64,000 nucleotides of DNA from Burkholderiaceae bacterium (GCA_018261755.1 JAGTRJ010000004.1:1-64000), one strand, 5' to 3'. Shown: positions 26,823 to 35,840, counted from the first letter of the stretch. Notes: generated from the letters alone by a model not told the origin. Made by a program: numbers and translations.

Positions 26823-28571
26823 ATGAGCATCATCGAAATCAAGGTTCCAGACATCGGAGATTTCAAGAATGTCGAAATCATCGAAATCCTGGTCAAGGCG
26901 GGCGATGCGATCAAGCTGGATCAGTCGCTGGTCACGGTCGAATCGGACAAGGCCAGCATGGAAATCCCCGCCAGCCATGCCGGCACCATCGTTGAAATGA
27001 AATGCGGGCTGGGCGACAAGGTATCCGAAGGCTCGGTTCTGCTGATGCTCGATACCGCCGAATCTGTCACCCAATCTGCCGCGACCACCGCTACGGCTGC
27101 TCCCACAGCCGCAGCCGTAGCGGCCGAAGCGCCGGTAACCGTCAGCTTCACCGGCGAAGCCGACATCGAGTGCGATGCGCTGGTGCTCGGCGGCGGCCCA
27201 GGCGGCTACACCGCCGCCTTCCGCGCGGCCGACCTCGGGCAAAACGTGGTCATCGTCGAACGCTATGGCGCGCTCGGCGGCGTCTGCCTGAACGTTGGCT
27301 GCATTCCGTCAAAGGCGCTGCTGCACGCGGCGAAAGTCATCACCGAAGCGGAAGAAATGTCGCATTGCGGCATCCAGCTTGGCCAGCCGCAAATCGACCT
27401 CGAACAATTGCGCGGCTGGAAATCCGGCATCGTCAAGAAACTGACCGGCGGTCTGGCCGGGCTGGCGAAGGCGCGCAAGGTGCAGGTGCTGCAGGGCGTG
27501 GGCGAATTCTCGTCGCCGAACACGCTGACGGTCGAAACCGATGGCGGCACGCAAGTCGTACGCTTCAGGCATGCTGTCATCGCCGCCGGTTCGGCAGCGG
27601 TGCACATCCCCGGCTTCCCTGCTGGCCACCCGGCGCTGATCGATTCCACCGGCGCGCTCGAACTGCGCAAGATTCCGAAACGGATGCTGGTCATCGGCGG
27701 CGGCATCATCGGGCTGGAGATGGCATGCGTGTACGATGCGCTTGGCGCGAAGGTCACGGTGGTCGAATTCGCCGACGGTCTGATTCCAGCCGCCGACCGC
27801 GACGTGGTGCGGCCGCTGCAACGCCGGATCGAAAAACGGTATGAAGCGATTTACCTGAACACTAAAGTGACCCGGCTGGAAGCGAATGGCGACGAACTGC
27901 TGGCAACCTTCGAAGGCAAGGGAGCGCCGGTCGAGCCGCAAAGCTACGACCTGGTGCTGCTGGCGGTCGGCCGCCGGCCGAATGGAAAACAGGTCGGCGC
28001 GGAAAAGGCTGGCGTGTTCGTGAACGAACGCGGCTTCATCCCGGTCAACAGGCAGCAACAGACGAACGTGCCTCACATTTTCGCCATCGGCGACATCTGC
28101 GGCGATCCGATGCTGGCGCACAAGGCCAGCTACGAAGGCAAGATCGCGGCCGAGGTGATTGCCGGCCACAAGGCGGCGTTCGATGCGCACACCATCCCGT
28201 CGGTCGCCTATACCGATCCGGAAATCGCGTGGATGGGGCTGACTGAAAGCGAGGCCAAGGCCAAGGGCATCGCCTTCGAAAAAGCCAGCTTCCCGTGGGC
28301 CGCCTCCGGCCGCGCGCAGGCAATGGGGCGCGATGAAGGCATGACCAAGCTGCTGTGGGAACCCGGCAGCCGGCGCATCCTCGGCGCCGGCATCGTCGGC
28401 GTGAATGCGGGCGAACTGCTGGCGGAAACGGTGCTGGCGTTCGAAATGGGCGCCGACCTCGACGACATTGCACATACCATGCACGCGCATCCGTCGCTGT
28501 CGGAAACGCCGATGTTTGCGGCTGAAATGGGGCTGGGCAGCATCACCGATTTGTACCTGCCGAAAAAGTAG
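26823..28571 (+). CDS. lpdA: Dihydrolipoamide dehydrogenase with N-terminal lipoyl domain
   Basis: A 582-residue E3, about 110 residues longer than ordinary Lpd. The extra part is an N-terminal lipoyl domain (1-80, lysine K43 in VESDKASMEIP) very similar to that of the preceding E2, then an Ala/Thr linker. The FAD domain begins CDALVLGGGPGGYTAAF near 119. The redox disulfide is in GGVCLNVGCIPSK. The NAD motif is VIGGGIIGLEMA, and the C-terminal catalytic region has HAHPSLSE. Lipoyl-E3 fusions are known in Neisseria and Ralstonia. A strong terminator follows. Confidence 0.96.
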   Translation: MSIIEIKVPDIGDFKNVEIIEILVKAGDAIKLDQSLVTVESDKASMEIPASHAGTIVEMKCGLGDKVSEGSVLLMLDTAESVTQSAATTATAAPTAAAVAAEAPVTVSFTGEADIECDALVLGGGPGGYTAAFRAADLGQNVVIVERYGALGGVCLNVGCIPSKALLHAAKVITEAEEMSHCGIQLGQPQIDLEQLRGWKSGIVKKLTGGLAGLAKARKVQVLQGVGEFSSPNTLTVETDGGTQVVRFRHAVIAAGSAAVHIPGFPAGHPALIDSTGALELRKIPKRMLVIGGGIIGLEMACVYDALGAKVTVVEFADGLIPAADRDVVRPLQRRIEKRYEAIYLNTKVTRLEANGDELLATFEGKGAPVEPQSYDLVLLAVGRRPNGKQVGAEKAGVFVNERGFIPVNRQQQTNVPHIFAIGDICGDPMLAHKASYEGKIAAEVIAGHKAAFDAHTIPSVAYTDPEIAWMGLTESEAKAKGIAFEKASFPWAASGRAQAMGRDEGMTKLLWEPGSRRILGAGIVGVNAGELLAETVLAFEMGADLDDIAHTMHAHPSLSETPMFAAEMGLGSITDLYLPKK

Positions 28572-28595
28572 TCCGGCGACGCATTGCATCAAATG

Positions 28596-28625
28596 AAAAA
28601 CGGGGGCATGCCCCCGTTTTCTATT
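28596..28625. terminator. Terminator after lpdA
   Basis: AAAAACGGGGGCATGCCCCCGTTTT-type hairpin: stem CGGGGG/CCCCCG with a minimal AT loop, flanked by A and T runs, 24 bp after the lpdA stop. It can also serve the convergent small Trp-rich gene, whose stop it overlaps. Confidence 0.9.
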
Positions 28626-28845
28626 TCTTGTTATCGAACGTCCTTTTCATCCGATCCTTGCGCGCCTGCTCCAGCGATTCATCCGCCCGCCGCCGATCCA
28701 GCCCCAGCATTTTTTCGCCAAACTCGAACCACAGGAATGCCACTGCGAACAGGCCGACAATCCACCACCAGGACAGATTGGCAAAAAAACCGACCTCGAA
28801 ATAACGCAGCGCGCACAGCGCGACGATGAGAATGATCAAAACCAT
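28621..28845 (-). CDS. Small Trp-rich membrane protein (TIGR04438-like)
   Basis: A 74-residue protein with two hydrophobic segments: residues 1-17, and 25-44 (WWWIVGLFAVAFLWFEF). A charged tail follows (DRRRADESLEQARKDRMKR). The Trp triplet and length match the small Trp-rich protein family of Betaproteobacteria. Function unknown. Convergent with lpdA. Confidence 0.8.
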   Translation of the reverse strand: MVLIILIVALCALRYFEVGFFANLSWWWIVGLFAVAFLWFEFGEKMLGLDRRRADESLEQARKDRMKRTFDNKK

Positions 28846-28962
28846 GCAAGCCCCCTGCGATGAAATACGTCCCGATGTACGCCCGCTGTTTTACACCGGC
28901 ATACGATAACACAGAGCCGTTCCTGCCTATGGCCATTTTTCAGCCGCCATCCAGTCCGCCAA

Positions 28963-29082
28963 GGCAAAAATAACTGACTGAAATGAACGGCAGGTCAGTA
29001 AGGCCGAAAAATATACTCACCCCAGTACATAAAAACCGCCTCAGAATATGTGGCCCAGCGCATTCATTTGACCACATACCCC
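28963..29082 (+). repeat. Intergenic repeat copy C (long form)
   Basis: Long copy 31 bp downstream of the CYTH stop, opposite in sense to that gene. The hairpin is ACTGAC/GTCAGT, and the core is more diverged (CCCCAGTACATAAAAACCGCC). The right end CCACATACCCC is intact. Confidence 0.75.
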
Positions 29083-29113
29083 GTCAATTCCGAGCAAAAC
29101 CTGCCACACAGCA

Positions 29114-29581
29114 TTACTTCCATTGCCGAAAAGGATGCCTAACTAGGCTGGCATTCGCATAGCGCCCATCTTGCGTCACTTCATCGCCGACCCATTCCGG
29201 CCTGGCGAATGGCTGCGTCTCGGATGCCAGTTCGATTTCCGCCACCACCAGCCCGGCATTCTCGCCCAGGAATTCATCCACTTCCCACGTCATCCCCTGA
29301 TGCTCGATCCGGTGGCGGTATTTTTCTATCAACGGCTGTTCGCACAGGCGATCAAGCATCGCCTGTGCATCTGCCAGCGGGATCGGGTATTCCCATTCGC
29401 TGCGTGTCGGGCCAACATTACGTCCCTTGATGGTCAAGGTCGCCGATTCGCCTTCGATCCGGACGCGCACGACCCGATCCGGCTCGGAAGAAAGAAAGCC
29501 CTGCCGCAACAGCGTGCGCGGCCCGGCCGACCGCCAGCCATCGCCGCGCACCAGAAATTTCCGTTCGATTTCCAATCCCAT
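29114..29581 (-). CDS. CYTH domain protein
   Basis: A 155-residue CYTH (triphosphate tunnel metalloenzyme) protein. The ExExK signature is in MGLEIERKFLV at the N-terminus. Further tunnel residues include VRVRIEGESATLTIK, EWEYPI, RHRIEHQGMTWEVDEF and GLVVAEIEL. Bacterial single-domain CYTH proteins of this size generally act as inorganic triphosphatases; adenylate cyclase activity is the less likely alternative. The start has an AGGAGG at good spacing. It is transcribed away from the tRNA gene. Confidence 0.9.
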   Translation of the reverse strand: MGLEIERKFLVRGDGWRSAGPRTLLRQGFLSSEPDRVVRVRIEGESATLTIKGRNVGPTRSEWEYPIPLADAQAMLDRLCEQPLIEKYRHRIEHQGMTWEVDEFLGENAGLVVAEIELASETQPFARPEWVGDEVTQDGRYANASLVRHPFRQWK

Positions 29582-29724
29582 GCATCCTCCTGAATCATTG
29601 ACCGCGCGCAATACGTTCGCACAGGAAAATCCGCGATTCGCCTCAATGCCTGGCATTAAAAATTGCGCCCGTGAATTGTAATGCCGCCAGCAGCAAATCG
29701 CGCCCGAATTACCACCTGCTCTGC

Positions 29725-29730
29725 TATAAT
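29725..29730 (+). promoter_or_regulatory. -10 box of tRNA-Pro
   Basis: Perfect TATAAT ending 11 bases before the tRNA 5' end. The -35 region is not clear. Confidence 0.6.
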
Positions 29731-29741
29731 TGTCAGTTCGT

Positions 29742-29818
29742 CGGGGCGTAGCGCAGCCTGGTAGCGCACCTGCATGGGGTGCAGGGGGTCGTGAGTTCGA
29801 ATCCCACCGTCCCGACCA
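29742..29818 (+). tRNA. tRNA-Pro (GGG)
   Basis: A 77-nt gene. The acceptor stem is CGGGGCG paired with CGTCCCG, discriminator A, and CCA is encoded. The anticodon arm is CCTGC/GCAGG with loop ATGGGGT, giving anticodon GGG, which reads CCC. The T-loop is GTTCGAATC. A degenerate copy of its 3' 40 bases occurs at 34145-34184, marking it as an integration site. Confidence 0.95.
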
Positions 29819-29826
29819 ATAAAATC

Positions 29827-29866
29827 AACGGGTTAGCGAAATTTAACGCTGCCCGTTTTTCTTTTT
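29827..29866 (+). terminator. Terminator after tRNA-Pro
   Basis: AACGGG-TTAGCG stem pairing with CGCTG-CCCGTT, loop AAATTTAA, followed by a T-rich run. The following stretch 29870-30231 is AT-rich and shows no gene. Confidence 0.8.
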
Positions 29867-30231
29867 CAGGTGTTCGTGTTCGAATCCTGTCCGAAATATC
29901 AGCTTAACTTACTCCATATGAGTGATTAAAAGTTTCTGGCGCTTGATGCACGCAGAGGTCGACCGTGATCTGCTCTCCGTGCCAAGTAGATTCATAGAGT
30001 CATCAACGTCTTAAAACTCAGTCATTGCCACACGGTCAATAAGTCAGTAAATTATTTCTTTGTTTTTGGAAGTAAAAGTTTGGCCTATTGTGAGATGTAT
30101 TTCCAAAGTGCGGGTAACCGCCAGAATTTAAACAGCATTACCTGGTGGGCGAGGTCGGAACATTACTTCAAATGACTCAATACACATAACGTGAAGAATG
30201 TTCCGAACAAACACCGCCTAGCAGGCAACAA

Positions 30232-30996
30232 GTGACAAGAGAACAAAAACATACGCGGATTAGAGTTCTGTCAGACCTGCATTTGAACAATAAAGGTTGG
30301 CAAGCCCCTTCAGTGCCCGCAGACATTGTTATTCTCGCTGGGGACATTTCCAATGGTGCTGCAGGTCTGCATTGGGCACGACAAGCTTTTCAGGACACCC
30401 CTATTGTCTATGTGTCAGGTAACCAAGAACTGTACGGCCATAATGTCGATCAGCTGCTACCTGAAATGCGCACGCTGGCGCGTCAATTAGGAATCCATTT
30501 CCTGGAGCAGGATATAGCAAGCTTTAACGGATTGCGGATTCTTGGAACAACGTTATGGACCGATTTTGATCTTTTTGGTCAAAGCGCAAGATGGCTTTCC
30601 CTCAACAGGCATAGACGTGATGCTCCACCTGACCGCAAGGACATTCGCACCCAATATGGCGTTGTAACGCCTCTTCTGAAGCTTAGATGGCATGACACTG
30701 CTGTGGCATGGCTGAGAAATGAGCTTCAAAAAAATTTCGACGGTCAAACAGTGGTTGTTACGCACCATGTTCCGACAATTCGTGGTTTGCCGGATCGATA
30801 TATAGACGATTTGTCCTCAGCTGCCTTTGCATCCAATCTTGACTGGATGTTGCCGTTCGCTGACCTTTGGGTTTGCGGACATACGCATACGGCGGCAGAC
30901 TTCCAAGCAGGTAGATGTCGCGTTGTAATAAACCCGAGGGGCAGAACGTTAAGTGGAAATAACGGGTTTGATCCTGAACTGGTCATCCGGGTTTAG
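30232..30996 (+). CDS. Calcineurin-like metallophosphoesterase
   Basis: A 254-residue metallophosphoesterase with ordered metal-site motifs: SDLHL near residue 14, LAGDISNG near 36, SGNQELYG near 63, VTHHVP near 177 and CGHTHTAAD near 216. The third motif is normally GNHE; here Gln replaces the catalytic-site His, which may alter activity. The start is GTG with a weak AGG upstream. It is the first gene of the tRNA-Pro island. Base composition is clearly AT-richer than in the housekeeping genes, consistent with horizontal origin. Substrate unknown. Confidence 0.85.
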   Translation: MTREQKHTRIRVLSDLHLNNKGWQAPSVPADIVILAGDISNGAAGLHWARQAFQDTPIVYVSGNQELYGHNVDQLLPEMRTLARQLGIHFLEQDIASFNGLRILGTTLWTDFDLFGQSARWLSLNRHRRDAPPDRKDIRTQYGVVTPLLKLRWHDTAVAWLRNELQKNFDGQTVVVTHHVPTIRGLPDRYIDDLSSAAFASNLDWMLPFADLWVCGHTHTAADFQAGRCRVVINPRGRTLSGNNGFDPELVIRV

Positions 30997-31207
30997 CGTA
31001 TTAATGCCAGCCCTCTCGCTTCAAATAGCACTAAAACGGCCACAGATCACCATTAAAAGCGACACAGAATCATCTATTATATTTTGTGCTGCAATGGCGC
31101 ATTAAACGAAGGCCAAACAAAAGGAGTGGGATGTCTGACACTTAATCTTAGATATATCAGGTTTTGCCTTGTACTCTAAATTTGAATAAACGATACGGAG
31201 AGACGGA

Positions 31208-31843
31208 ATGAGAAAAATAAAATGGCTAATGACGGGTTTGGCCTTTGTGTCGGTCACAGCTACGGCACAATCTGCCAATTTTGACGGAGTGCATCTGGGT
31301 TTGGGAGTGGCAGTGATTCAGCCTACTGTTCGTTACACTGATGCTGATGGTAGTCTATTAAAATGGGAAAAAACCACAGCCATGCCCGAAATTGATCTTT
31401 CATACCATAAAGCTTTAAATAACAAATTTTTGCTAGGCATAGGCATTAACGCAAATTTTGGCAAAAGACTGGATTTAGGAACTGAGTCTGAAGATTATGG
31501 GCGAGTTAGCGCATGGATGAGTCGGCATTATTCTATCTACATCCAACCGACTTATGTGTTAAACAACTCCACGGCTGCATTTGCCAAGTTGGCCTACCAT
31601 TCCGCAAGAGTGAACGCTGTAGGACAACCAGGGGCAGATTGGATTCCCGACCGTTTTAGAGCACATGGTATTGGATACAGTCTGGGTGCCGTGAAAAATA
31701 TTGATAAGAATTTTTATATCCAGGGCGAGCTTCAATATGTCAAGTATAGTGACAGAAATTTTGTGAACGAATACGACTTTCACTGGAAATTCAATCAAAG
31801 AACAGTCGGGGCCATTTTTAGTGTTGGATATAAATTCCAATAA
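31208..31843 (+). CDS. Outer-membrane beta-barrel protein
   Basis: A 211-residue protein with a signal peptide (residues 1-22, ending AQSA). Alternating hydrophobic/aromatic strands suit a small barrel: VHLGLGVAVIQPTVRY, FLLGIGINANF, YSIYIQPTYVL, FAKLAYHSARV, YIQGELQYVKYS and VGAIFSVGYKF. Probably an eight-stranded opacity/OmpA-like barrel, though the last residue is Gln rather than the usual Phe. GGAGAGACGG precedes the ATG. It lies in the island and is AT-rich. No specific function can be given. The following gap (31844-32266) contains no convincing gene. Confidence 0.72.
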   Translation: MRKIKWLMTGLAFVSVTATAQSANFDGVHLGLGVAVIQPTVRYTDADGSLLKWEKTTAMPEIDLSYHKALNNKFLLGIGINANFGKRLDLGTESEDYGRVSAWMSRHYSIYIQPTYVLNNSTAAFAKLAYHSARVNAVGQPGADWIPDRFRAHGIGYSLGAVKNIDKNFYIQGELQYVKYSDRNFVNEYDFHWKFNQRTVGAIFSVGYKFQ

Positions 31844-32266
31844 AAATTGTGGCAGCCCTAAATGCGCTCTATAAACCTATTTGAAGCATAAGGGCTGCTT
31901 CAATTTATTTTCGCCGTGCAAAGCCTTGCGGCAAAACTCTAGGCAAGGTGGCTATAGGTCTCATACCAGACCATATCTACTAATTAGACAATATCCGGTT
32001 CGGCCGAGTTGCTGTCGTTGTCTAAACGCACTGAATGACCGCTCCGAGCTGGCACCGCCGCGGCATAGAGCTTCCGCAATTGGCCGATTACCGCCTGTTA
32101 GTCGCATTACTTAACGGTCTGCTTTGGATCGTGAGCAGACATTTGCAGTTCGTAAAAATGGGCGATTTACCCGGCATAGCCTCAAATTGTTGGTATAAAT
32201 TGGTTGTAACTTGGCAAAACCACGTCCCCATTGATTTTTCTAGATGGATTGGATTCCGACTCCCGT

Positions 32267-33895
32267 TCAAGGAGTCGTGCAGCTAAAGCTTGCAGCAGAA
32301 TTCACGTCGCCTGTGCCGTTATATCGTGGATACTGCGGATGCCGACAAACCGGCAACGTGCGCAGCACAGACCCTGTCGATTTATCGCGCTTGTTGTACA
32401 CCAGTTGTTCCGGCGCCCGATTGTTTTCAACCCAGTTTGTGATGGCATCGAACCAATTTACGTCCGTCAACTTCTCGCCATCTGTGTGACTTCCGCCGGG
32501 AACGACAAAGAAACGGGTGTGGTTTGACGGATCCGTCAGGCCCAGTCCGGCAGTCATGCCAATCATTGTGGAATAATTTCTGACGTGATCATTAAACGAT
32601 GTCAGGTTGTCGGATCCGTCGTGCCAGGAGATCAATTTCCGGCCGGACGCAATGTAGGCGGCCACCCGGCTTTTATCTGGAGCCGCGCCGATGGTGCGCA
32701 TTCCGTATTGAAAAATCGGGTAATCATGATTCAGGTTGAACGACTGCTGCTTTGCCAACTCGCTAAACCATGACGGATCGCCCGTTGCCAGCACGGCATT
32801 CCCGCCGCCCAGCACGCCAAAATACACGACGTGCGGATACCAGTCCGTCCAGTTATAGCCCGAATAGACCGTTGTGTCATCCGCAAGCTTTATATCCGAA
32901 GTCACGGCTTTAACCGTCTGCACTTGTTCTGCGGTCAAGCATTTCGCCGGATCCGAATCCGCGGTCGGTTGACCGCACTGCAACGAGCCCACATCGAAAT
33001 GGCACGCAGACTGGTTGGCAATCATTCCGTCGGTCACGCCGTCAAGTGCATCGCACGCGGCAATGGCAGCCGCAGTAACAGCTTGCCACTGCGTTGCGGA
33101 AGGCATCGCCGTCGTCCCGTTGCGGGAACCCAAATTCATCCAACCCACCGTCTGGCCCGTGACGTCCATGCCCATGCAACCCGAAACGATCCCGTCATAT
33201 TCGTCAGGCCAGCGATCTGCGGCCATATAAGCATTTCGTCCACCGTTGGAGCAACCATTGAAATACGTCCGCTCTGGAAATTTTCCATAGAATATTTTTG
33301 CCAATTCCTTCGCCAGCTTGCGCGTCGTTTCAAGCGCCTTATATGCATAGTCTTCGGCTGACGCGACACCCTCTTTCGTTCCGTCGGCCCACACCAGTGG
33401 CGCCGCCTGCGACGGAACGGATGAACGATTCCCGCCATTTGACGCGGCATACACAGAAAGCCCGTCCTTCAGGGCGATATTCATGCTGGCGATCGCGCCG
33501 GTCGCTGCATCCGTTGTGATTGCAGACGTAATCTTTCCATCGAGCCCGCCTCCGCCTTGCTGCCAAAGCCTACCGGACCAATTCGCCGGAAGATCGATCT
33601 CCATGTCCAGATAGGGAGACCGGGTTGCGCTCACCTGGCAGAAAGCGGGATAGCCTGCCGAAGCGTCGTACCACCGGGTCGATGTAATGGTCACGTCGTC
33701 TATGGTTGTGCCATTCAGACTGGCGCAGCTTGCCGCGAGCCGCGTCGGATTGGTCGAGAAGCTGCCGCCTCCGCAGCCCGCCATCAACAACGAGCCGATA
33801 AGCGCAGCGCCTCGCATCAACCGAACTGTCCAATGCCTAGCGAGCCGGGCGGTTTCAAGGTCATTAATGATGTTCGATGATTTCATGGCTTTCAT
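32267..33895 (-). CDS. Tannase/feruloyl esterase family lipoprotein
   Basis: A protein of about 542 residues of the tannase family (PF07519), hydrolases of aromatic esters. The nucleophile motif is NGCSNGGRNAYM, replacing the commoner GCSTGGR but keeping the serine. DVNWFDAITNWVENNRAP and the H in GGSHTDGE fit the C-terminal catalytic region. A lipobox (LLMAGC) lies near the N-terminus, so it is probably surface or periplasmic. The start is uncertain: ATGs at 33895, 33886 and 33817 are all possible; the last gives a short canonical lipoprotein signal. It occupies the far end of the tRNA-Pro island. Confidence 0.78.
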   Translation of the reverse strand: MKAMKSSNIINDLETARLARHWTVRLMRGAALIGSLLMAGCGGGSFSTNPTRLAASCASLNGTTIDDVTITSTRWYDASAGYPAFCQVSATRSPYLDMEIDLPANWSGRLWQQGGGGLDGKITSAITTDAATGAIASMNIALKDGLSVYAASNGGNRSSVPSQAAPLVWADGTKEGVASAEDYAYKALETTRKLAKELAKIFYGKFPERTYFNGCSNGGRNAYMAADRWPDEYDGIVSGCMGMDVTGQTVGWMNLGSRNGTTAMPSATQWQAVTAAAIAACDALDGVTDGMIANQSACHFDVGSLQCGQPTADSDPAKCLTAEQVQTVKAVTSDIKLADDTTVYSGYNWTDWYPHVVYFGVLGGGNAVLATGDPSWFSELAKQQSFNLNHDYPIFQYGMRTIGAAPDKSRVAAYIASGRKLISWHDGSDNLTSFNDHVRNYSTMIGMTAGLGLTDPSNHTRFFVVPGGSHTDGEKLTDVNWFDAITNWVENNRAPEQLVYNKRDKSTGSVLRTLPVCRHPQYPRYNGTGDVNSAASFSCTTP

Positions 33896-34144
33896 GAGGA
33901 AAATGGTTCCAGACTCACTATACAATCGCCGTAGAAAAAGCGCTATGAGAAAACTGTGGTCCGCCCCTTATTGTACCCGCCAGATATGCGTATGAGAGTC
34001 GTGGTATCAATAGACTATTTTTCGCGCAGGTCGCCGCCACAAACACCGCAGGATCTTTCTGTGCACAACTGCATCAATCTGCGACTGCCAACGTATGGCA
34101 GCTTTCTTCCGTGGGAATTTGAAAAAGAAAAGCAAGAAGATGTC

Positions 34145-34184
34145 GTGCAGGGGGTAGTGAGTTTGAATCCAACCGTCCCGACCA
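34145..34184 (+). repeat. Degenerate attachment-site copy of tRNA-Pro 3' end
   Basis: Forty bases matching 29779-29818 with three differences, ending in the same CCCGACCA. There is no 5' half, so it is not a tRNA gene. It marks the right boundary of the island. Confidence 0.8.
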
Positions 34185-34196
34185 GAACAGTCATGC

Positions 34197-34235
34197 AAGG
34201 GTTGGTGATAGCATTCACCAACCCTTTTCTTTTTT
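34197..34235 (+). terminator. Terminator beside the tRNA remnant
   Basis: Perfect 12-bp stem AAGGGTTGGTGA/TCACCAACCCTT, loop TAGCAT, then a T-rich run. Its position right after the remnant suggests it was the tRNA's original terminator before insertion. Confidence 0.88.
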
Positions 34236-34245
34236 GTCCCGACGC

Positions 34246-35466
34246 ATGACTTCCAGCCAGACTGGTAATGCGCCGCTCATCCTGTTCGGCGCATTCGATC
34301 GCCATAACTTCGGCGACCTGCTGTTTCCGCATGTTGCCGCGGCACTTCTGCCGGGCAAGAATCTGCTGTTCGCCGGACTAGCGGAACGCGATTTACGCGC
34401 GTATGGCGGCCATCGCGTGGCTTCGCTGGCCAGCGTGCTGGCCGAATTCAATCACCAGCCAGTTGACCTGATGCACGTCGGCGGAGAAATCCTGACCTGT
34501 AGCGCGTGGGAAGCGGCGGCGATGCTGCTGCCGCCGGAAAATGCGCAGCTAACCATCGCGCGGCTCGATGCCAGACCGCACGAAAGGCAAGCGTGGGCGC
34601 GGCAAGTGCTGGCAACGGATGCAATGGCGCCGTATTGCCTCTCGCGTGCGCGCTGGCCGCAAATCAAGCGCGTGGTTTTCAATGCCGTTGGCGGCGTTGC
34701 GCTGGATGGCTTGCCTGACGACATGCGCGCGGAAATCTTTGCCAGCCTGAATGCGGCCGATGCCGTTGGCGTGCGCGAGCGACAAACGCTGGCACATCTG
34801 TCGGCGGCGGACATCGCTGCGCGGCTGATGCCAGATCCGGCGGTGATGGTGGCCGAACTGTTTGCTGCGCATATCCTGCAGCGTGGCAAACAGCATGAAG
34901 TGGCGCGAATTCAGCAACGATTCGAGCACGGCTATCTCGCGCTGCAGTTCAGCGCCGATTTCGGCGACGATGCAACCCTGTCGGCAATTGCCGCACAGCT
35001 TGATCAAGCGTCGGCGGAAAGCGGGTTGGGAATCGTATTCTTCCGCGCCGGCGCCGCGCCGTGGCACGACGAACTGGGCGTTTACCGACGCTGTGCAGAA
35101 CGCATGAAAATCAAGCAGACGGCGATTTTCGATTCGCTCGATCTTTGGGACATTTGCGCGCTGATTGCAGCCAGCCGCGGCTTTTGCGGCAGCAGCCTGC
35201 ACGGCCGCATCGTCGCCACCGCGTTTGCCTTGCCGCGCGTCAGCCTGCTGCGCGATGCCTTCGCCGGTCACCGCAACAAGCAGGCAGCGTATGCCGCCAC
35301 CTGGGAACCGCGGACGATTGCCGGCATCACCGGAACGAGCCATCTGGCACAACATCTGTCACAGGCGTTGACAACCAGTCGGACGCTGTTGCAACAGACG
35401 GCCGACCGGCTGGCCGCCGATTATCGACAAAGATTCAACACGTTGCGTGCAGCGCTGTCAGGCTGA
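34246..35466 (+). CDS. Polysaccharide pyruvyl transferase family protein
   Basis: A 406-residue protein of the pyruvyl transferase family (PF04230). The N-terminal PLILFGAFDRHNFGDLLFP is the expected first strand and loop, and the late motif RGFCGSSLHGRIVATAFALP near residue 315 is the family hallmark (quoted in part). Members transfer ketal pyruvate to polysaccharide sugars. The ATG at 34246 lies only 10 bases after a terminator T-run, with no visible ribosome binding site; a TTG at 34234 is an alternative. How it is transcribed is therefore unclear. No polysaccharide cluster adjoins it. Confidence 0.78.
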   Translation: MTSSQTGNAPLILFGAFDRHNFGDLLFPHVAAALLPGKNLLFAGLAERDLRAYGGHRVASLASVLAEFNHQPVDLMHVGGEILTCSAWEAAAMLLPPENAQLTIARLDARPHERQAWARQVLATDAMAPYCLSRARWPQIKRVVFNAVGGVALDGLPDDMRAEIFASLNAADAVGVRERQTLAHLSAADIAARLMPDPAVMVAELFAAHILQRGKQHEVARIQQRFEHGYLALQFSADFGDDATLSAIAAQLDQASAESGLGIVFFRAGAAPWHDELGVYRRCAERMKIKQTAIFDSLDLWDICALIAASRGFCGSSLHGRIVATAFALPRVSLLRDAFAGHRNKQAAYAATWEPRTIAGITGTSHLAQHLSQALTTSRTLLQQTADRLAADYRQRFNTLRAALSG

Positions 35467-35716
35467 AGCGGGCCGGCAACATTACGGCAGGTATTTCAAC
35501 TTCAGTTTTTTCAGCATTTGCTGAAGTTCCTCATGGCGCCCCGACCCAATATCCGGATTTCACAACCATGAACTTGCACGTCAATAATTACATCGCCTCG
35601 CCACTGTGCTTCAGTGAAATCTGAATCCCGGCACAAAAAATTTCTAACCGTCTGGATGCCGCCTGAACGGCAAGCCACGGTTTTACTCGCTTGACGCCTG
35701 GCGAAGGCACAACGTC

Positions 35717-35755
35717 CATATGCGAATTCATAAACTGAATGATTGTTCATAAAAT
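35717..35755. promoter_or_regulatory. TetR operator upstream of aldo/keto reductase
   Basis: CATATGCGAAT, four variable bases, then AAACTGAAT.ATT.TTCATA. The same arrangement occurs at 37589-37627 over the TetR start. Inner arms TGAA/TTCA are at 35736-35749. It lies 85 bp before the reductase ATG, in the 35467-35840 gap, which holds no other feature. Confidence 0.7.
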
Positions 35756-35840
35756 GTCGTGACGTTATCCGCAATACCGGCGCGCTAACTGCACGCAACC
35801 ATGCTCTCGAACCATCTTTACCGTGAAATGGGAAAAACGC

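Larger units (their letters stand above)
29819..34184. mobile_element. Decayed genomic island in tRNA-Pro
   Basis: The segment between the tRNA 3' end and a 40-bp near-copy of it (37 of 40 bases identical). It is visibly AT-richer than the flanks, especially 29870-32270. It carries three accessory genes: metallophosphoesterase, outer-membrane protein and tannase-family lipoprotein. No integrase is recognisable, so the element is presumably immobile. A further T-arm-like fragment GTTCGAATCC at about 29880 may be a scar of another event. Confidence 0.65.

Noticed and set aside
31881-32527. Several short plus-strand frames after the barrel protein and under the tannase gene
   Set aside because: Overlapping, mutually inconsistent and compositionally random; the tannase frame explains the right part.
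34145-34184. Second tRNA-Pro gene
   Set aside because: Only the 3' half is present; there is no anticodon arm or 5' acceptor strand, so it is an attachment-site remnant.
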